From Synaphobranchus kaupii (taxonomy: Eukaryota > Chordata > Actinopteri > Anguilliformes > Synaphobranchidae): a stretch of DNA of 64,000 nucleotides. Location: positions 70,289,456-70,353,455 of the forward strand of contig CM056379.1 of NCBI GenBank assembly GCA_029718625.1, written 5' to 3'. Positions within the stretch are counted from its first letter, which is position 1. Each line of letters opens with the position of its first letter. Below the pieces are notes generated by a model. That model was not told where the DNA came from, ran no database searches, and saw only the letters and a list, made by a program, of their open reading frames with translations. Shown in pieces: positions 1 to 9,858 of the stretch. The position numbers were made by a program, and so were the translations under genes.

Positions 1-852
1 CATTAACACATTTAAAAAAATTGTCTAGTCTGTTTGAAATTGATATAGCTAACGTTAGCCTAGTGTAACTTCTGTTACGCCGTTAATATTTTAGCCAGAT
101 AGGAGTCGACATAGCCTGTCTAGCTAGCTAACGTTACTTAACACACGCAAAGGTGGTGCAGCTGACAACTATTGTGTCAGTAAATTGTCTGTGTGATGAT
201 GTGTTAAAGCCTATCGTTAACCTACTTTTAGTTTTAGCCAGAACAGAAACGGCACTAGTACTACCAGTGTTTTCTTCTGTAATGGTTAGCTAGCTAGTGT
301 ACCAAACCCTGTTATCGGACGGAAAACAGAAACCTTTGTGAACAACAAAGCTACGATACTGATATTATTTGGGCACATAACCTTACTATTGAACATATTA
401 TATTTATTAGATTCAAAAAATGATAAGATAACTTTTAAGCCAATAAACATGTAAGTTAGAAGTGACTGGTAGTCTTTTTTAAAAACTTTTAGATGAGACA
501 GTAGGCTAGTAGGCTACTGCCAAAAAAAGGGGAGACGATTAGCGGCTGTTGCAGTGCATAAAGAAGCTCATGATTTTTATTGTTTTAATAATCAGTTATT
601 AGTTTATTGAATCAAGAAAGATACCTTTTGAATTCCCAATATGTTGGTAAGATGGCTGGCTAACTGGATTATTTACACATGGCAGTCCATCTCATTGGAT
701 TTATTTCTTCACCTACCGTGCCCTCGAGTGGACATATAAAAAATGGCACTTCTTGATGTTGGTGCTTGCTAGTTGAGTTGATTACAATGAACTAGAGTTT
801 AAAAAACACACATTTTGCTAATATTGTGAATGTGCTATAGACAAAGCATATA
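1..852. other. AT-rich flank, no gene seen
   Basis: I see no open frame or recognisable element here. The first 330 bases carry several GCTAGCTAACGTTAC-like motifs of the kind abundant in fish intergenic DNA and denser again at 19.1-19.8 kb. The stretch ends at the TA that borders the foldback element. Confidence 0.6.
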
Positions 853-2027
853 CAGTTGAGGACAAAATTATTGGCCCCCCCCTGTAAAGATGAGCAAAAA
901 GGGTTATAAAAAATTCACCGTTTGGTGAATTAGCTTAATCTCACACTGAAAAAACAATAAGAATCCAACCTTTAATTGACGTTAATTTATTATGAGAAAA
1001 AAAAATCCCTCATCAAGAAATAATTATTTTTAACAAAACCACATTGGCCACAATTATTGGCCCCCCTGCATTTATATATAGAATAAAGTAATAATTTTTA
1101 ATATTTGGTCACATATCCTTTGCATGCCATGACTTCCTGATGTCTGTGACATCAAAACAACATCAAAAGACTCTTGATATCTTATTTTCTGGTACTCTTA
1201 CAAGCAATACTATAACATCTCTGCATTTGAATGGATCTCTATGGGAATTGGGGGGTGGGACTAGATTTAGCTGTAAATTATGCTGGAACAGTATGGAATA
1301 CATGGTTGGTAAAATGGCTGTAAGTCAACAAGGGTCTGAGGTATCAAACAAGCCTTAAACAATCACTCTGCTGCCAGATATGCAGCAGATATGGATGGAT
1401 CACTTTAAGGGTTGTTTCTCCTGACAAATTTTCCTATTGAACTCTATGGAAAAATAAGTCAGGAGAAGAAACCCTTCAAGTTATTCATCCATATCTACTG
1501 CATATCTGGCAACAGAGTGATGGTTTAAAGCTTGTTTGATACGTCAGACCCTTGATGACTTACAGCCATTTAGCCAACCATGTGTTCCATACTGTTCCAG
1601 CATAATTTACAGCTAAATCTAGTCCCACCCCCCAATTCCCATAGAGATCCATTCAAATGCAGAGATGTTATAGTATTGCTTGTAAGAGTACCAGAAAACA
1701 AGATATCAAGAGTCTTTTGATGTTGTTGGGTCACAGACATCAGGAAGTCATGGCATGCAAAGGATATGTGACCAAATATTAAAAATTATTACTTTATTCT
1801 ATATATAAATGCAGGGGGGCCAATAATTGTGGCCAATGTGGTTTTGTTAAAAATAATTATTTCTTGATGAGGGATTTTTTTTTCTCATAATAAATTAACG
1901 TCAATTAAAGGTTGGATTCTTCTTGTTTTTTCAGTGTGAGATTAAGCTAATTCACCAAACGGTTAATTTTTTATAACCCTTTTTGCTCATCTTTACAGGG
2001 GGGGGCCAATAATTTTGTCCTCAACTG
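853..2027. mobile_element. Foldback element: near-perfect 1.17-kb palindrome with Tc1-like ends
   Basis: The left half from 853 (CAGTTGAGGACAAAATTATT) reappears as its reverse complement ending at 2027, and the match continues almost without gaps to a centre near 1440. The two arms are about 585 bases each. TA lies on both sides, the Tc1/mariner target duplication. There is no transposase frame, so this is a non-autonomous element. The short frame on the plus strand near 1140 is only the translated arm. An inner core (about 1095-1785) recurs at 7.45, 22.97 and 29.02 kb inside other elements. Confidence 0.85.
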
Positions 2028-2033
2028 TATATA

Positions 2034-2899
2034 CAGATCCTTTCCAAAAAATTTGAATATCATGGAAAAGTTTTTTTTTTTCCATAATTCCATTCAAAAA
2101 GTGAAACTTTCATAGATTATAGATTCATTACACACAAAGTGAAATATTTCTAGCCTTTATTTGTTTCATTTTTCATAATTTTGGCTTACAGCTCCAGAAA
2201 ACCCCCCAAAACAGTATTTCAAGAAATTAGAATAGTGTGTCGAAAATGTGTCACACTATCATCTAATTTACTCAAAACACCTCCAAAGTTTATCTCAGTT
2301 TGGTTCAGTATGGGGAAGACTGCAGACTTGACAATTGGCCAGAAGACCATCATTGACACCCTCCAGAAGATGGGTAAGCCACAAAAGGTAATCGCTTAGG
2401 AGGCTGGCTGTTCACAGAGTGCAGTGTCCAAGCATATCAATAGAAAGTTTAGTGGAAGGGAAAATGTGGCAGGAGAAGGTGCACAAGCAAAAGAGATGAC
2501 CGTGGGCTTCAGCGGATTGTCAAGCAAAGACGATTCCAAAATTTGGCGGAGATGCAGAGGGAGTGGACTGAGGCTGGAGTCAGTGCTTCAAAAACCACCA
2601 CGTACAGACGTATCTGGGACATGGGCTACAACTGTCGGATTCCTCGAGTCAAGCCACTCCACTCATTCTCTGAAATAACTGAAGTAAATGCTGATTTTCA
2701 ACACACTATTCTAATTTCTTGAAATACTGTTTTGGGGGGTTTCTGGAGCCAAAATTATGAAAAATGAAACAAATAAAGGCTAGAAATATTTCAATTTGTG
2801 TGTAATGAATCTATAATCTATGAAAGTTTCACTTTTTGAATGGAATTATGGAAAAAAAACAACTTTTCCATGATATTCTAATTTTTTGGAAAGGATCTG
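2034..2899 (+). mobile_element. Non-autonomous Tc1-like element with ~200-bp inverted repeats
   Basis: The ends CAGATCCTTTCCAAAAAATT and its reverse complement are flanked by TA, and inverted similarity extends about 200 bases inward (to about 2240 and from about 2700). Between them is a remnant of the N-terminal part of a Tc1-type transposase. The catalytic DDE half is missing, so the element is an internal-deletion derivative. Only the six bases TATATA separate it from the foldback element on its left. Confidence 0.8.
2310..2662 (+). pseudogene. Tc1-type transposase, N-terminal DNA-binding part only, broken
   Basis: Reading starts at ATG 2310 (MGKTADLTIGQK...) and meets a TAG at 2397-2399. 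The same frame continues with a helix-turn-helix-like SQSAVSKHINRKFSG segment. After about 2460 the protein continues in another frame, with a basic stretch and then YRRIWDMGYNCRIPRVKPL. That order (two HTH motifs followed by the G.N.RI.R.KP linker) is characteristic of the paired-like DNA-binding region of fish Tc1 transposases. One nonsense codon, one frameshift and the lack of the DDE domain make it a dead remnant. Confidence 0.75.
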
Positions 2900-3049
2900 T
2901 ATATATATTTATTTATTTTTACCGCATTGGCAAATCAGCTGTCGAGGAAGTTCCAATATGGTTGCGTGCCCGATAATGGGCGCTATCTCGCTACGTTTCT
3001 TAACGTTATCCATCTTATTTGTTTTATTCAAGTGTTCACTGGTGTAAAC

Positions 3050-3265
3050 TTGCTTTTTTTGGGGAAATACGCTTCCCCCCCAAAAAATTCAGAAAATCCC
3101 CCATCTTCAATTGAGTCCCATACAATTTTCTCACAATTTCCCCCATACCTCCTTTTAAAATCCCCCATCTATTATTGACTCCCATACATTTTTTCTTTAA
3201 AAATTCCCCCATGAATTGTTTAAATTCCCTAAATTTAGGGGAAAATCCCACAGTCTGGCAACCTT
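3050..3265. repeat. Diverged AAAATCCCCCAT-type minisatellite
   Basis: The motif AAAATCCCCCAT and variants recur about six times with irregular spacing, separated by copies of GACTCCCATACAnTTT. Open frames on both strands here are by-products of the low-complexity sequence. Confidence 0.5.
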
Positions 3266-3497
3266 GGACCACATGCCCCAGGTTCACAAATCACACGGTA
3301 GCCTATTCCAAAAAAAGTGACTAAGACCCACCTCAGCTCATCTACGCTGGAAAACTAACGTTAGGTTAGTCCACCCAATTAGATAGCACGCTAAAGTTAT
3401 AAATGCACAGTGCCTGCTGCCAAACCCAAGATATCTACAGGTAACTAGCAATAACAGCAGCTCGGCGATAAATATCAACCTGTGTCTTGAGGACATG

Positions 3498-5410
3498 TGT
3501 CATGGTTTTGAACCCTGTTTCCCGATGCGGTCGTTTTCCTCGGTGGCCACGCGAGGGCGCTGCCCTTTTGGTAGATGCTTGCTCCGCCCTGCTGAGTTGG
3601 CGGAGCTTCTTTTAAGCGTTTACACCTGTGCGTAGTCACGAGAGATATATAAGCCTACCGTTTCCTTCGTTCGGGGCTTCGACATTTATTGTTCTTTAAT
3701 TGTTTATTGTTTAGTACTGTGGTGTATTGTTGGCTGAGTTCTCGTACCATTTTGGCTACTCGCCTATTTTTAACGTCTCTTTGTGGAGGCAGGGCTTATT
3801 TCTTGCTGGCTTGGTAGTTCCTTATCTCGTAGAAGTTTGGGACCGTAAAATCTCTGCTCTATTTCGCCTTGTGCTTTTTCTCCGTGTATGGAGATTTGGG
3901 CGATTCTGTTCGGAACAGTAGTTCTGTTCGCCCTTCGGCACGTCTTCCCATAGGGAGATCGGGCGTTTTCACTTCTACTTAGTTATTAGCTCGTAGAAGT
4001 ATAGAGTAGCAGTTCTTTGTTCCTTTTTCGCCTTTGATTGGTCTTCTTACTGAGAGACCTGGTGTTTTGCTTCTACTCATTTCCGTGTTACTGTGAGCCA
4101 GTGAGTAGCTTTGGTACGTTTATTCCCTGTTGTCTCCTTCTCGTGGACTACGTTCCCCTTTGTTGTGAGTCAGGGTTTTTGTTTTTATCGAGAGGCTGTC
4201 GTGCTATTTTTGCGTTGGTCTTTGTTACAGCTGTCCTCCGTCCTTTTTACCAACGGGACGATTTTGTTCGGAACTAGTGTTCTGTTCGTTTTCCGGGTAT
4301 GTTTCTCCTTGTGTGGAGTTTGGGCGAGGTTGTGGACATGTTTGTGTGTGACTGCGCGTAGCATAGGAACGTTAGCTCTCTGTTTTTTCGCTTCGTTACT
4401 TTCTTTTACTTAGAGGCTAGGGCGGTTGTTTTATATTAAACTTGCGTTAGTCTATTTGGATAGGAAAGTTATGGGACGACGGTGCTCCGTCAGCTCACCT
4501 GTAAAATGTTTCTCCCTCCTGGGAGATCGGGTGTTTACCTCTTGTTTTCTGCATTAGACTGCGAACTTATTAAACTAGCCGTGGAACGTTAAATCTCTGT
4601 TCCTGTTCGCTTCGTTACATTTCCCCTTATTGAGAGGCAGGGCTTGTATTTGTGTTTGTGCTTGTGTGAGTCAGATAGCCGATAGTTTCGGTGCAGCTGT
4701 CCTTTCGTCTTTTGTGCTTTTTCTCCGGGTATGGAGATTTGGGCGATTCTGTTCAGAACTATAGTTCTGTTCGCCCTTCGGTGCATGTCGTCTCATAGGG
4801 AGACCGGGCGATGTTGTAGACATGTTTGCGTGTGACTGCGAGCCTCAATCTAACATTAATTATCTGTTCCTTTGCCTCGTTTCATCTCCTTACTGAGAGG
4901 TTAGGGCGTGGCTCTATTTTAAGCTTAATCATTTTGCTGGTAAGGCTATGGGACTGCGGTTCTCCGTCGGCTCGCCTGTAAAATGTTTCTCCCCCCTGGG
5001 AGATCGGGCGTTTACCCCCTTTAGGTTCTGCAGGTGACTGTTAGTGTTAGCTTATGGAAGTAGCCACGGAACGTTATATCTGTTCTTTCGCCTCCTCTTG
5101 TACCATCATTTCATTCTGCTATATTTGTTGACTGTTTATTTATTTGTGCCTTTACGCTACTCGCCCGTTCTTATTTTGTCTCATTACCGAGACAGGGCGT
5201 GTATTTATTTCTGGCTGTTCAGATCCCTGTCCTTGCGCTCTACTTGGCGTTTGACAGTGAGCCGGTTAGTAACGTTTGTAGTGTGTTCGTTGTTCGTTGT
5301 ATTGTCTCCTTCCCTTATCTGCGGGGTTTCCCGCCTTAGTGGCCTAAGGGCTTAATTAATCCCCTTGCTGCGTTTGGCTCCTCCCACGTCACACGTCACG
5401 CCCCATTACA
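3498..5410 (+). mobile_element. Solo LTR, 1.9 kb, with 5-bp target duplication
   Basis: The segment starts TGTCATGG and ends CCATTACA, imperfect inverted 8-mers with the TG...CA termini of a long terminal repeat. It is flanked by ACATG at 3493-3497 and 5411-5415, a 5-bp target-site duplication. A TATATAAG box lies near 3647-3653, downstream of a GC-rich stretch, as expected for a U3 promoter. No gag or pol lies next to it, so it is a solo LTR left by recombination between two LTRs. The interior is T-rich and contains degenerate tandem blocks of about 480 bp. The overlapping small frames are not gene-like. The family is not recognised. A truncated, inverted relative is at 13514-14232. Confidence 0.7.
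3880..5030 (+). repeat. Degenerate ~480-bp tandem blocks inside the solo LTR
   Basis: The segment with GTTCTGTTCGCCCTTCGG and flanking GGGAGATCGGGCG recurs near 3880-3965, 4250-4330 (weaker) and 4720-4815. The segment CACCTGTAAAATGTTTCTCC recurs near 4497 and 4975. The last pairs are about 480 bases apart. This internal duplication explains the unusual LTR length. Confidence 0.55.
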
Positions 5411-5415
5411 ACATG

Positions 5416-6046
5416 AACATATAACCATGCAGCAAGACCTTTTACTTTTTATATCTCATGGCCAACTCGCTAAAATGGTAGGCGTCCATTTCTACATTGT
5501 TAGCAAGCTTGCTAATTCTCGCCACTGTCACTTGCATAACTTATTATTAAGTATTAAATTCTAACGTTATTTGATATTGGGTCAAAATAGTCTCTCAGTA
5601 TGTTTTCGGTCATGGTTAGCCACCTACACCATTTGCTTCAAAACTGTAACGCTAGCCTATTGTCGAAGCTGTATTTATTCAATTGAGTGCCAAACTTATA
5701 TGATGAGATGGAAGCCAGCATAATATACTTCCTGGACAATTTAATAAAACTAAATTCAATAAATAGTACACGTTTACACCAAACTGCTTAGCTATCTCAG
5801 TGTTGATGTAACTAAGATATTCGAAGTTAAACAAGTGTCCTTCATCATCCATTTCAGCTTCTGCAATTACAAGTTGATGTCTTTCGCAATATTGAATATT
5901 CTGCCCCAGTGTTGCATGCGCACCACTACTGTGAAGTTGGTGAGAAACCAGTCTATAAGGCAGCATAATCTTGCTTTTTCTTTTGCACTTTTCAGTTGAA
6001 AAATTAAATAAGTTATCTGTATGTTATTGATGCTTTATGTTTATAG
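5416..6046. other. AT-rich spacer, no supported gene
   Basis: No element ends or protein similarity were recognised. A 95-codon minus-strand frame at 5679-5966 has no known motif and is not supported as a gene. The stretch ends at the splice acceptor-like TTTATAG before the first exon-like block of the Ginger1-type pseudogene. Confidence 0.4.
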
Positions 6047-6166
6047 GTATGGAGAAGAAGTAGGAAGAAATATACAATTTTCTTTCTCTGGGATCATACC
6101 CTTTAGGGTATGAAAAGTCACAGAGGCAAAATCTGAGAAGATATGCCTCCAAATTCAAGCGAAATG
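6047..6166 (+). pseudogene. Ginger1-like exon block 1 (N-terminal linker)
   Basis: The acceptor TTTATAG precedes the block and the donor GTTAGT follows it. It encodes ...YEKSQRQNLRRYASKFKRN, the basic segment that usually precedes the zinc finger in gypsy and Ginger1 integrases. A TAG lies four codons after the first ATG. The block ends in phase 1, matching the next one. Confidence 0.55.
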
Positions 6167-6245
6167 GTTAGTATTTTAAGTACTAGCAAGTTTGATGTCC
6201 TATTAATATACTTCTGTCATTAAAGTGGTTTCACTTTCAATGTAG

Positions 6246-6421
6246 ATGGAGAACTCTTCTTTGGAAATAGAAGAGTTGTTAAAACCAAAGAGGAAGCCAG
6301 GAAGGTCTTTCAGGAGTTTCATACAATTCCACTTGGTGGGCACTCAGGCATCATATAAACACGAACCGCCATGGGTTTGTGTTTTTACTGGCATGGCATG
6401 TCAGTTGACATTGAAAATTGG
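6246..6421 (+). pseudogene. Ginger1-like exon block 2 (His half of HHCC finger)
   Basis: The block encodes DGELFFGNRRVV..., then FHTIPLGGHSG with the two zinc-finger histidines, a TAA stop, and FYWHGMSVDIENW. Apart from the stop the frame is open for all 58 codons. It joins block 1 in phase 1 and ends in phase 0 at GTATGT. Confidence 0.65.
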
Positions 6422-6499
6422 GTATGTGTTTACATGGTTATTGTAGTTTTTCCAAATAACTGTAAGCTGTAATAGATATTAACAATTTATATCTTGTAG

Positions 6500-6571
6500 G
6501 TCTTGGAATGTGATAAATGTCAAAAGGTTGGAAAACCTTTGACTGCTGTGCAGACTTTACAGTGTATTAAG
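6500..6571 (+). pseudogene. Ginger1-like exon block 3 (Cys half of HHCC finger)
   Basis: Exactly 24 open codons lie between CTTGTAG and GTAAAT. They encode VLECDKCQKVGKPLTAVQ with the C-x2-C pair. The match to the preceding block across the junction (IENW/VLECDKC) is the expected integrase zinc-finger spacing. Confidence 0.65.
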
Positions 6572-6881
6572 GTAAATGTGTGCAGTAACATCTTAATAGT
6601 AAATAGTTATTGAAAGATTTTTTACATTAAATATACATACCCCAATTCCGAAAAAGTTGGGACAGTATGTAAAATGCACATAAAAGCAGAAAGCAGTGAT
6701 TTCTACATTCTCTTTTACAAATATTTAATTGAAAACAGTACAAAGAAAAGATATTTAATGTTTAATGTTTTACCTTATCAACTTTATTGATTTTTGTAAA
6801 TATACGTTAAATACAAATTGGATGCCTGCAAAACGTTCCAAAAAAGTTGGGACAGGGGCAAAAAAAGGATATCAAAAGATA

Positions 6882-7443
6882 CACTGCCTGACCAAAAAAA
6901 AAGTCACTGTTGCACCCGTCATGCATAGTGCCCACTGTACAAGCCCCTGGAGGCAGTGTTATGATCTGGGGTTGCTTCAATTGGTCAGGTCTAGGCTCAG
7001 CAACGTTATGCAGCAATAAAATGAAGTCAGCTGAGTACCAGAATGTACTGAATGACCAGGTTATCCCATCAATGGGCATATTCCAGGACGACAGTGCCAA
7101 GATTCATCGTGCTCAAATTGTGAAAGAGTTCAGGTTCAGGGAGCATGAGGAATCAGTTTCACACATGCATTGGCCACCAGTGTCCTGACCTCAACCCCAT
7201 TGAAAGTCTTTGGGATGTGCTGGAGAAGACTCTACGGAGTGGTTTGACTCTCCCGTCATCAATACAAGATCTAAAATGTTGTGATGTTGCATAAAGTTGT
7301 GATGTAAATAAATGTTGTGAAATAAATGTTGTGATGTTGCATAAAGTTGTCGAAACAATGCCACGACGAATGCGCGCCATAATCAAAGCTAAAGGCAGTC
7401 CAAGTAAATAATAGAGTGCGACTTTTTTTTTGGCCAGACAGTG
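6882..7443 (+). mobile_element. Small Tc1-like element inserted in the larger one
   Basis: The inverted ends CACTGCCTGACCAAAAA (6882) and its inverse (to 7443) lie between TA at 6880-6881 and 7444-7445. The body of 562 bp keeps only the C-terminal part of a transposase, followed by a short duplicated GTTGTGATGTTGCATAAAG segment (7277-7351). Confidence 0.75.
6910..7285 (+). pseudogene. Tc1-type transposase, C-terminal fragment
   Basis: [21 protein letters not shown] and HWPPVS followed, after a TGA-containing break, by DLNPIE are the successive blocks of the Tc1 DDE catalytic domain. FQDD carries the second Asp and the DLNPIE block carries the Glu. The N-terminal DNA-binding half and the first catalytic Asp are missing, so no activity is expected. 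Confidence 0.75.
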
Positions 7444-7445
7444 TA

Positions 7446-7747
7446 TCTTATTTTCAGGTACTCTTACAAGCGATACTATAACTTCTCTGCATTTGAATGG
7501 ATCTCTATGGGAATTGGGGGTGGGACTAGATTAAGCTATAAATTACACTGGAACAGTATGGAATACATGGTTGGCGAAATGGCTGTAAGTTATCAAGGGT
7601 CTGAGGTATCAAACGAGCCTCAAACCATCACTCTGCTGCCAGATATGCAGTAGATATGGATGGATCACTTGAAGGGTTCTTAATTATTTGACTTATTTTT
7701 CCATAGAGTTCAATAGGAAAATTAGTCAGGAGGAATAACCCTTAAAG
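7446..7747 (+). repeat. Foldback-core fragment with inverted centre
   Basis: From ATCTTATTTTCAGG this matches the left arm of the 853-2027 palindrome (from about 1178) through the CAGATATGCAGTAGATATGG block. The central segment (about 7688-7737) is in the opposite orientation to that in 1417-1465. The left edge coincides with the TA of the nested Tc1-like element. Confidence 0.75.
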
Positions 7748-8088
7748 TGATCCAGTCAACCCATGATGTGATCCTTATACCCAGTCATGATAGCATCACC
7801 TGTTTACCTGTGGAATGTTCCAAACAGGTGTTTTTCTTTTGCCGCTGTCCCAACTTCTTTGGAAGGTGTTGCAGGCATCACATTCGGAATTAGTATATAT
7901 TTACAAAAATTGATGAAGTTGATAAGGTAAAACATATCTAAATATATTTTCTCTGTACTGTTTTCAATTAAATATATGTAAAAGAGAATTTACAAATCAC
8001 TGCTTTCTACTTTAATGTGCATTTTACATACTGTCCCAACTTTTTTGGAATTGGGGTTTAACATGAATTGGATTTTTTTCCTTGATAG

Positions 8089-8326
8089 GTGTCCGCTATC
8101 TGGGAGCTGATTGGAATTGATTTGACTGGACCATTACCAAAACCTGCAGATGGCTTCCAATACATTCTAACAACCACCGACTACTTTTCAAAGTGGGTTG
8201 AGGCCTTTCTGTTAAAAACAAAATCAGCAGCTGAAGTTGCAAGTTGCATCTCTGCAGTATTATATATACAGACATGGCTGCCCCAAACAAATTCTCTCAG
8301 ATCAGGGAAGAGAATTTGTTAATGAA
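8089..8326 (+). pseudogene. Ginger1-like exon block 4 (integrase core, D and D)
   Basis: The block encodes WELIGIDLTGPLPKPADGFQ, then TTDYFSKWVEAF. After about 8265 the protein continues in another frame with HGCPKQILSDQGREFVNE up to the donor GTAAGT. The first two catalytic Asp positions of the integrase DDE core are both visible. The frameshift lies near 8260-8270. The 1.4-kb nest of Tc1-type elements in the preceding intron separates it from block 3. Confidence 0.7.
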
Positions 8327-8458
8327 GTAAGTGTGTTTTAAAAATAACGTCAGTAAGACGTTGTTTTAGGAATTTTTCCATAGCCTCAAAGTAGGTTTGT
8401 TTGTAGATTTACATTATTATAGTGTTATATAGGGTGTTCCTGAATTTTTTACTTTTAG

Positions 8459-8573
8459 GAATGCATGAAGCTCAACCACAGGCTTTGTGAAATGCTGTGC
8501 ATTGAAAGGAGTGTGACGGCAGCCTATCACCCCCAAATCGCCTGGATGAAAAGACCAATGATAACATAAAACG
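8459..8573 (+). pseudogene. Ginger1-like exon block 5 (TAAYHP region)
   Basis: The block encodes ECMKLNHRLCEMLCIERSV then TAAYHPQ. A small indel near 8536-8541 moves the frame, after which LDEKTNDNIK is readable up to a GT donor. The region just after TAAYHPQ is where the catalytic Glu of integrases lies. Confidence 0.6.
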
Positions 8574-8651
8574 GTGTTTAATTATTTGTATGTAACCAGG
8601 TTTATTAGCTTTTTACAAAATTAGATTTTCCTAATCATGTTTACATTTTAG

Positions 8652-8820
8652 AGCCCTCAAGAAATTGGTCAACAACCAACAGAATGACTGGGATGTCTGT
8701 CTGGATGCCACATTGTTTTCACTAAGATCAAAGGTCCACAGCACCACAAAACACTCCCCGTTTCTTTAAATGTATGGGAGAGAGGCAGTGTTCCCCTCAG
8801 AGGTTCCTGTTGAAGTGCCA
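8652..8820 (+). pseudogene. Ginger1-like exon block 6 (YGREA region)
   Basis: The block encodes ALKKLVNNQQNDWDVCLDAT, then STTKHSPF, a TAA stop, then MYGREAVFPSEVPVEVP. SPF..MYGREA is the C-terminal integrase block shared by gypsy and Ginger1 proteins. The acceptor TTTTAG and the donor GTAAGT are good matches to consensus. Confidence 0.65.
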
Positions 8821-8970
8821 GTAAGTATGTTTTCCATGTCCTTTCCATAATTTATCATATTGTGTTAGGATGATTGCATGTATCTCAGTAAAGTAATTTA
8901 GTTATCCAGAAGTGATTATTATTTACACAATTTATTCCATCACTAACTTGCTATTAAACCTTTCCCACAG

Positions 8971-9036
8971 GTGAAGCTTCCAGTTGAGGACATTTTTATG
9001 TGCCCTGTGAACTTTGGAGCACATTGGATTCTTGTG
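8971..9036 (+). pseudogene. Ginger1-like exon block 7 (Ulp1-like His motif)
   Basis: Twenty-two open codons follow a strong acceptor (TTTCCCACAG). The peptide IFMCPVNFGAHWILV matches the pattern of the catalytic-His strand in Ulp1/SENP-type proteases (hydrophobic, PVN, HW, hydrophobic). The rest of the protease is not visible downstream, where the LINE begins. Confidence 0.5.
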
Positions 9037-9858
9037 GTGTGTGTTTATTTTCACAGTAAATAGCTTCAATGATCTTGATTTGCTTATTTCCAAATACTAT
9101 GGCTTACTATTATGAAACTATTGCCAGGACACAAATATCGTAATTTGTATTTCCTTTTTGCTGTACTGGGGGACCATATTTATGTAGGGACAACGGACTA
9201 CATTTCCATTCATTTCACAGGAAACCCAAAAGACAAAACACGGCCACAGCCAATCACGTCTCTTGGAAATACGAGACACTGAGGGTCATAAAACTAAAAC
9301 AGATAAGTCTGAACACATTCCAGTCTGTCGCCCCAATTCACTTCACTCTTCCACCTCTCTTCCTCGATAGTGCTGCACAAGAGGCAGCACTCCATTTTTG
9401 TCCCCCCTTTTGCTAGCTACACAGCTACAAAGGTGGATCTCCATTGCACCAGCAACACTGCGGCAGCAGCATCAAAGGCCACGGAGAGAGACGCAAGGAA
9501 CAGGTTAGCTTGCCTACGGCATCTAACCATAGAACTAAATTAACGCAACTCTGACCGAGGTGTGTTCCAGCCACAGACAAAGACGCAGGCGATAACCAGA
9601 CGACCAGCAGAACTCCCTACCAGGATAAGAAAGGCCAAAGGAGACGCCCTGCCCATCCACTTCACGGACAAGCCAGCTATAATCAACTCACCGCAGACTT
9701 CAATAAGACTGATCAAACATCCCAGGCATAGTTTAGGATTTTAGTCTGAATTGTTTATCGGTAATTTGATTGCATCTCGACTTTGTACGATAATAGCTGT
9801 ATAAACGTGTTGCGCTGGTTAGCAAGATAGCCGGCTGGCCTACCGTTTCATTGCTAAT

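Larger units (their letters stand above)
6636..8058. mobile_element. Tc1/mariner-type element nested in a Ginger1-like intron
   Basis: The ends CCCCAATTCCGAAAAAGTT at the left and its inverse at 8030-8056 extend inward as about 190-bp inverted repeats, with TA at the outer edges. A second copy of the same right end is at 27896-28088. No transposase of its own remains. Its interior is taken up by an inserted Tc1-like element and a foldback-core fragment. Confidence 0.75.
6047..9036 (+). pseudogene. Decayed multi-exon Ginger1/gypsy-integrase-like gene with start of Ulp1-like protease
   Basis: Seven blocks (6047-6166, 6246-6421, 6500-6571, 8089-8326, 8459-8573, 8652-8820, 8971-9036) are bordered by AG before and GT after. 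Where no frameshift intervenes, the phases join. In order they encode a linker (SQRQNLRRYASKFK), an HHCC zinc finger (H-x6-H, then CDKC), an integrase core with the first Asp in ELIGIDLTGPL and the second in SDQG, a TAAYHP block, a YGREA block, and IFMCPVNFGAHWILV, which resembles the His region of Ulp1 cysteine proteases. Integrase plus a C-terminal Ulp1 or OTU protease is the published layout of Ginger1 DNA transposons and of host genes derived from them. In-frame stops (near 6059, 6352 and 8769) and frameshifts in blocks 4 and 5 show it is dead. No terminal inverted repeats were found, so it could be an old transposon or a decayed duplicate of a domesticated gene. Confidence 0.7.

Noticed and set aside
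5679..5966. 95-codon minus frame as a gene
   Set aside because: No motif, no neighbouring exon-like block on that strand, and ordinary AT-rich composition. Left unannotated.
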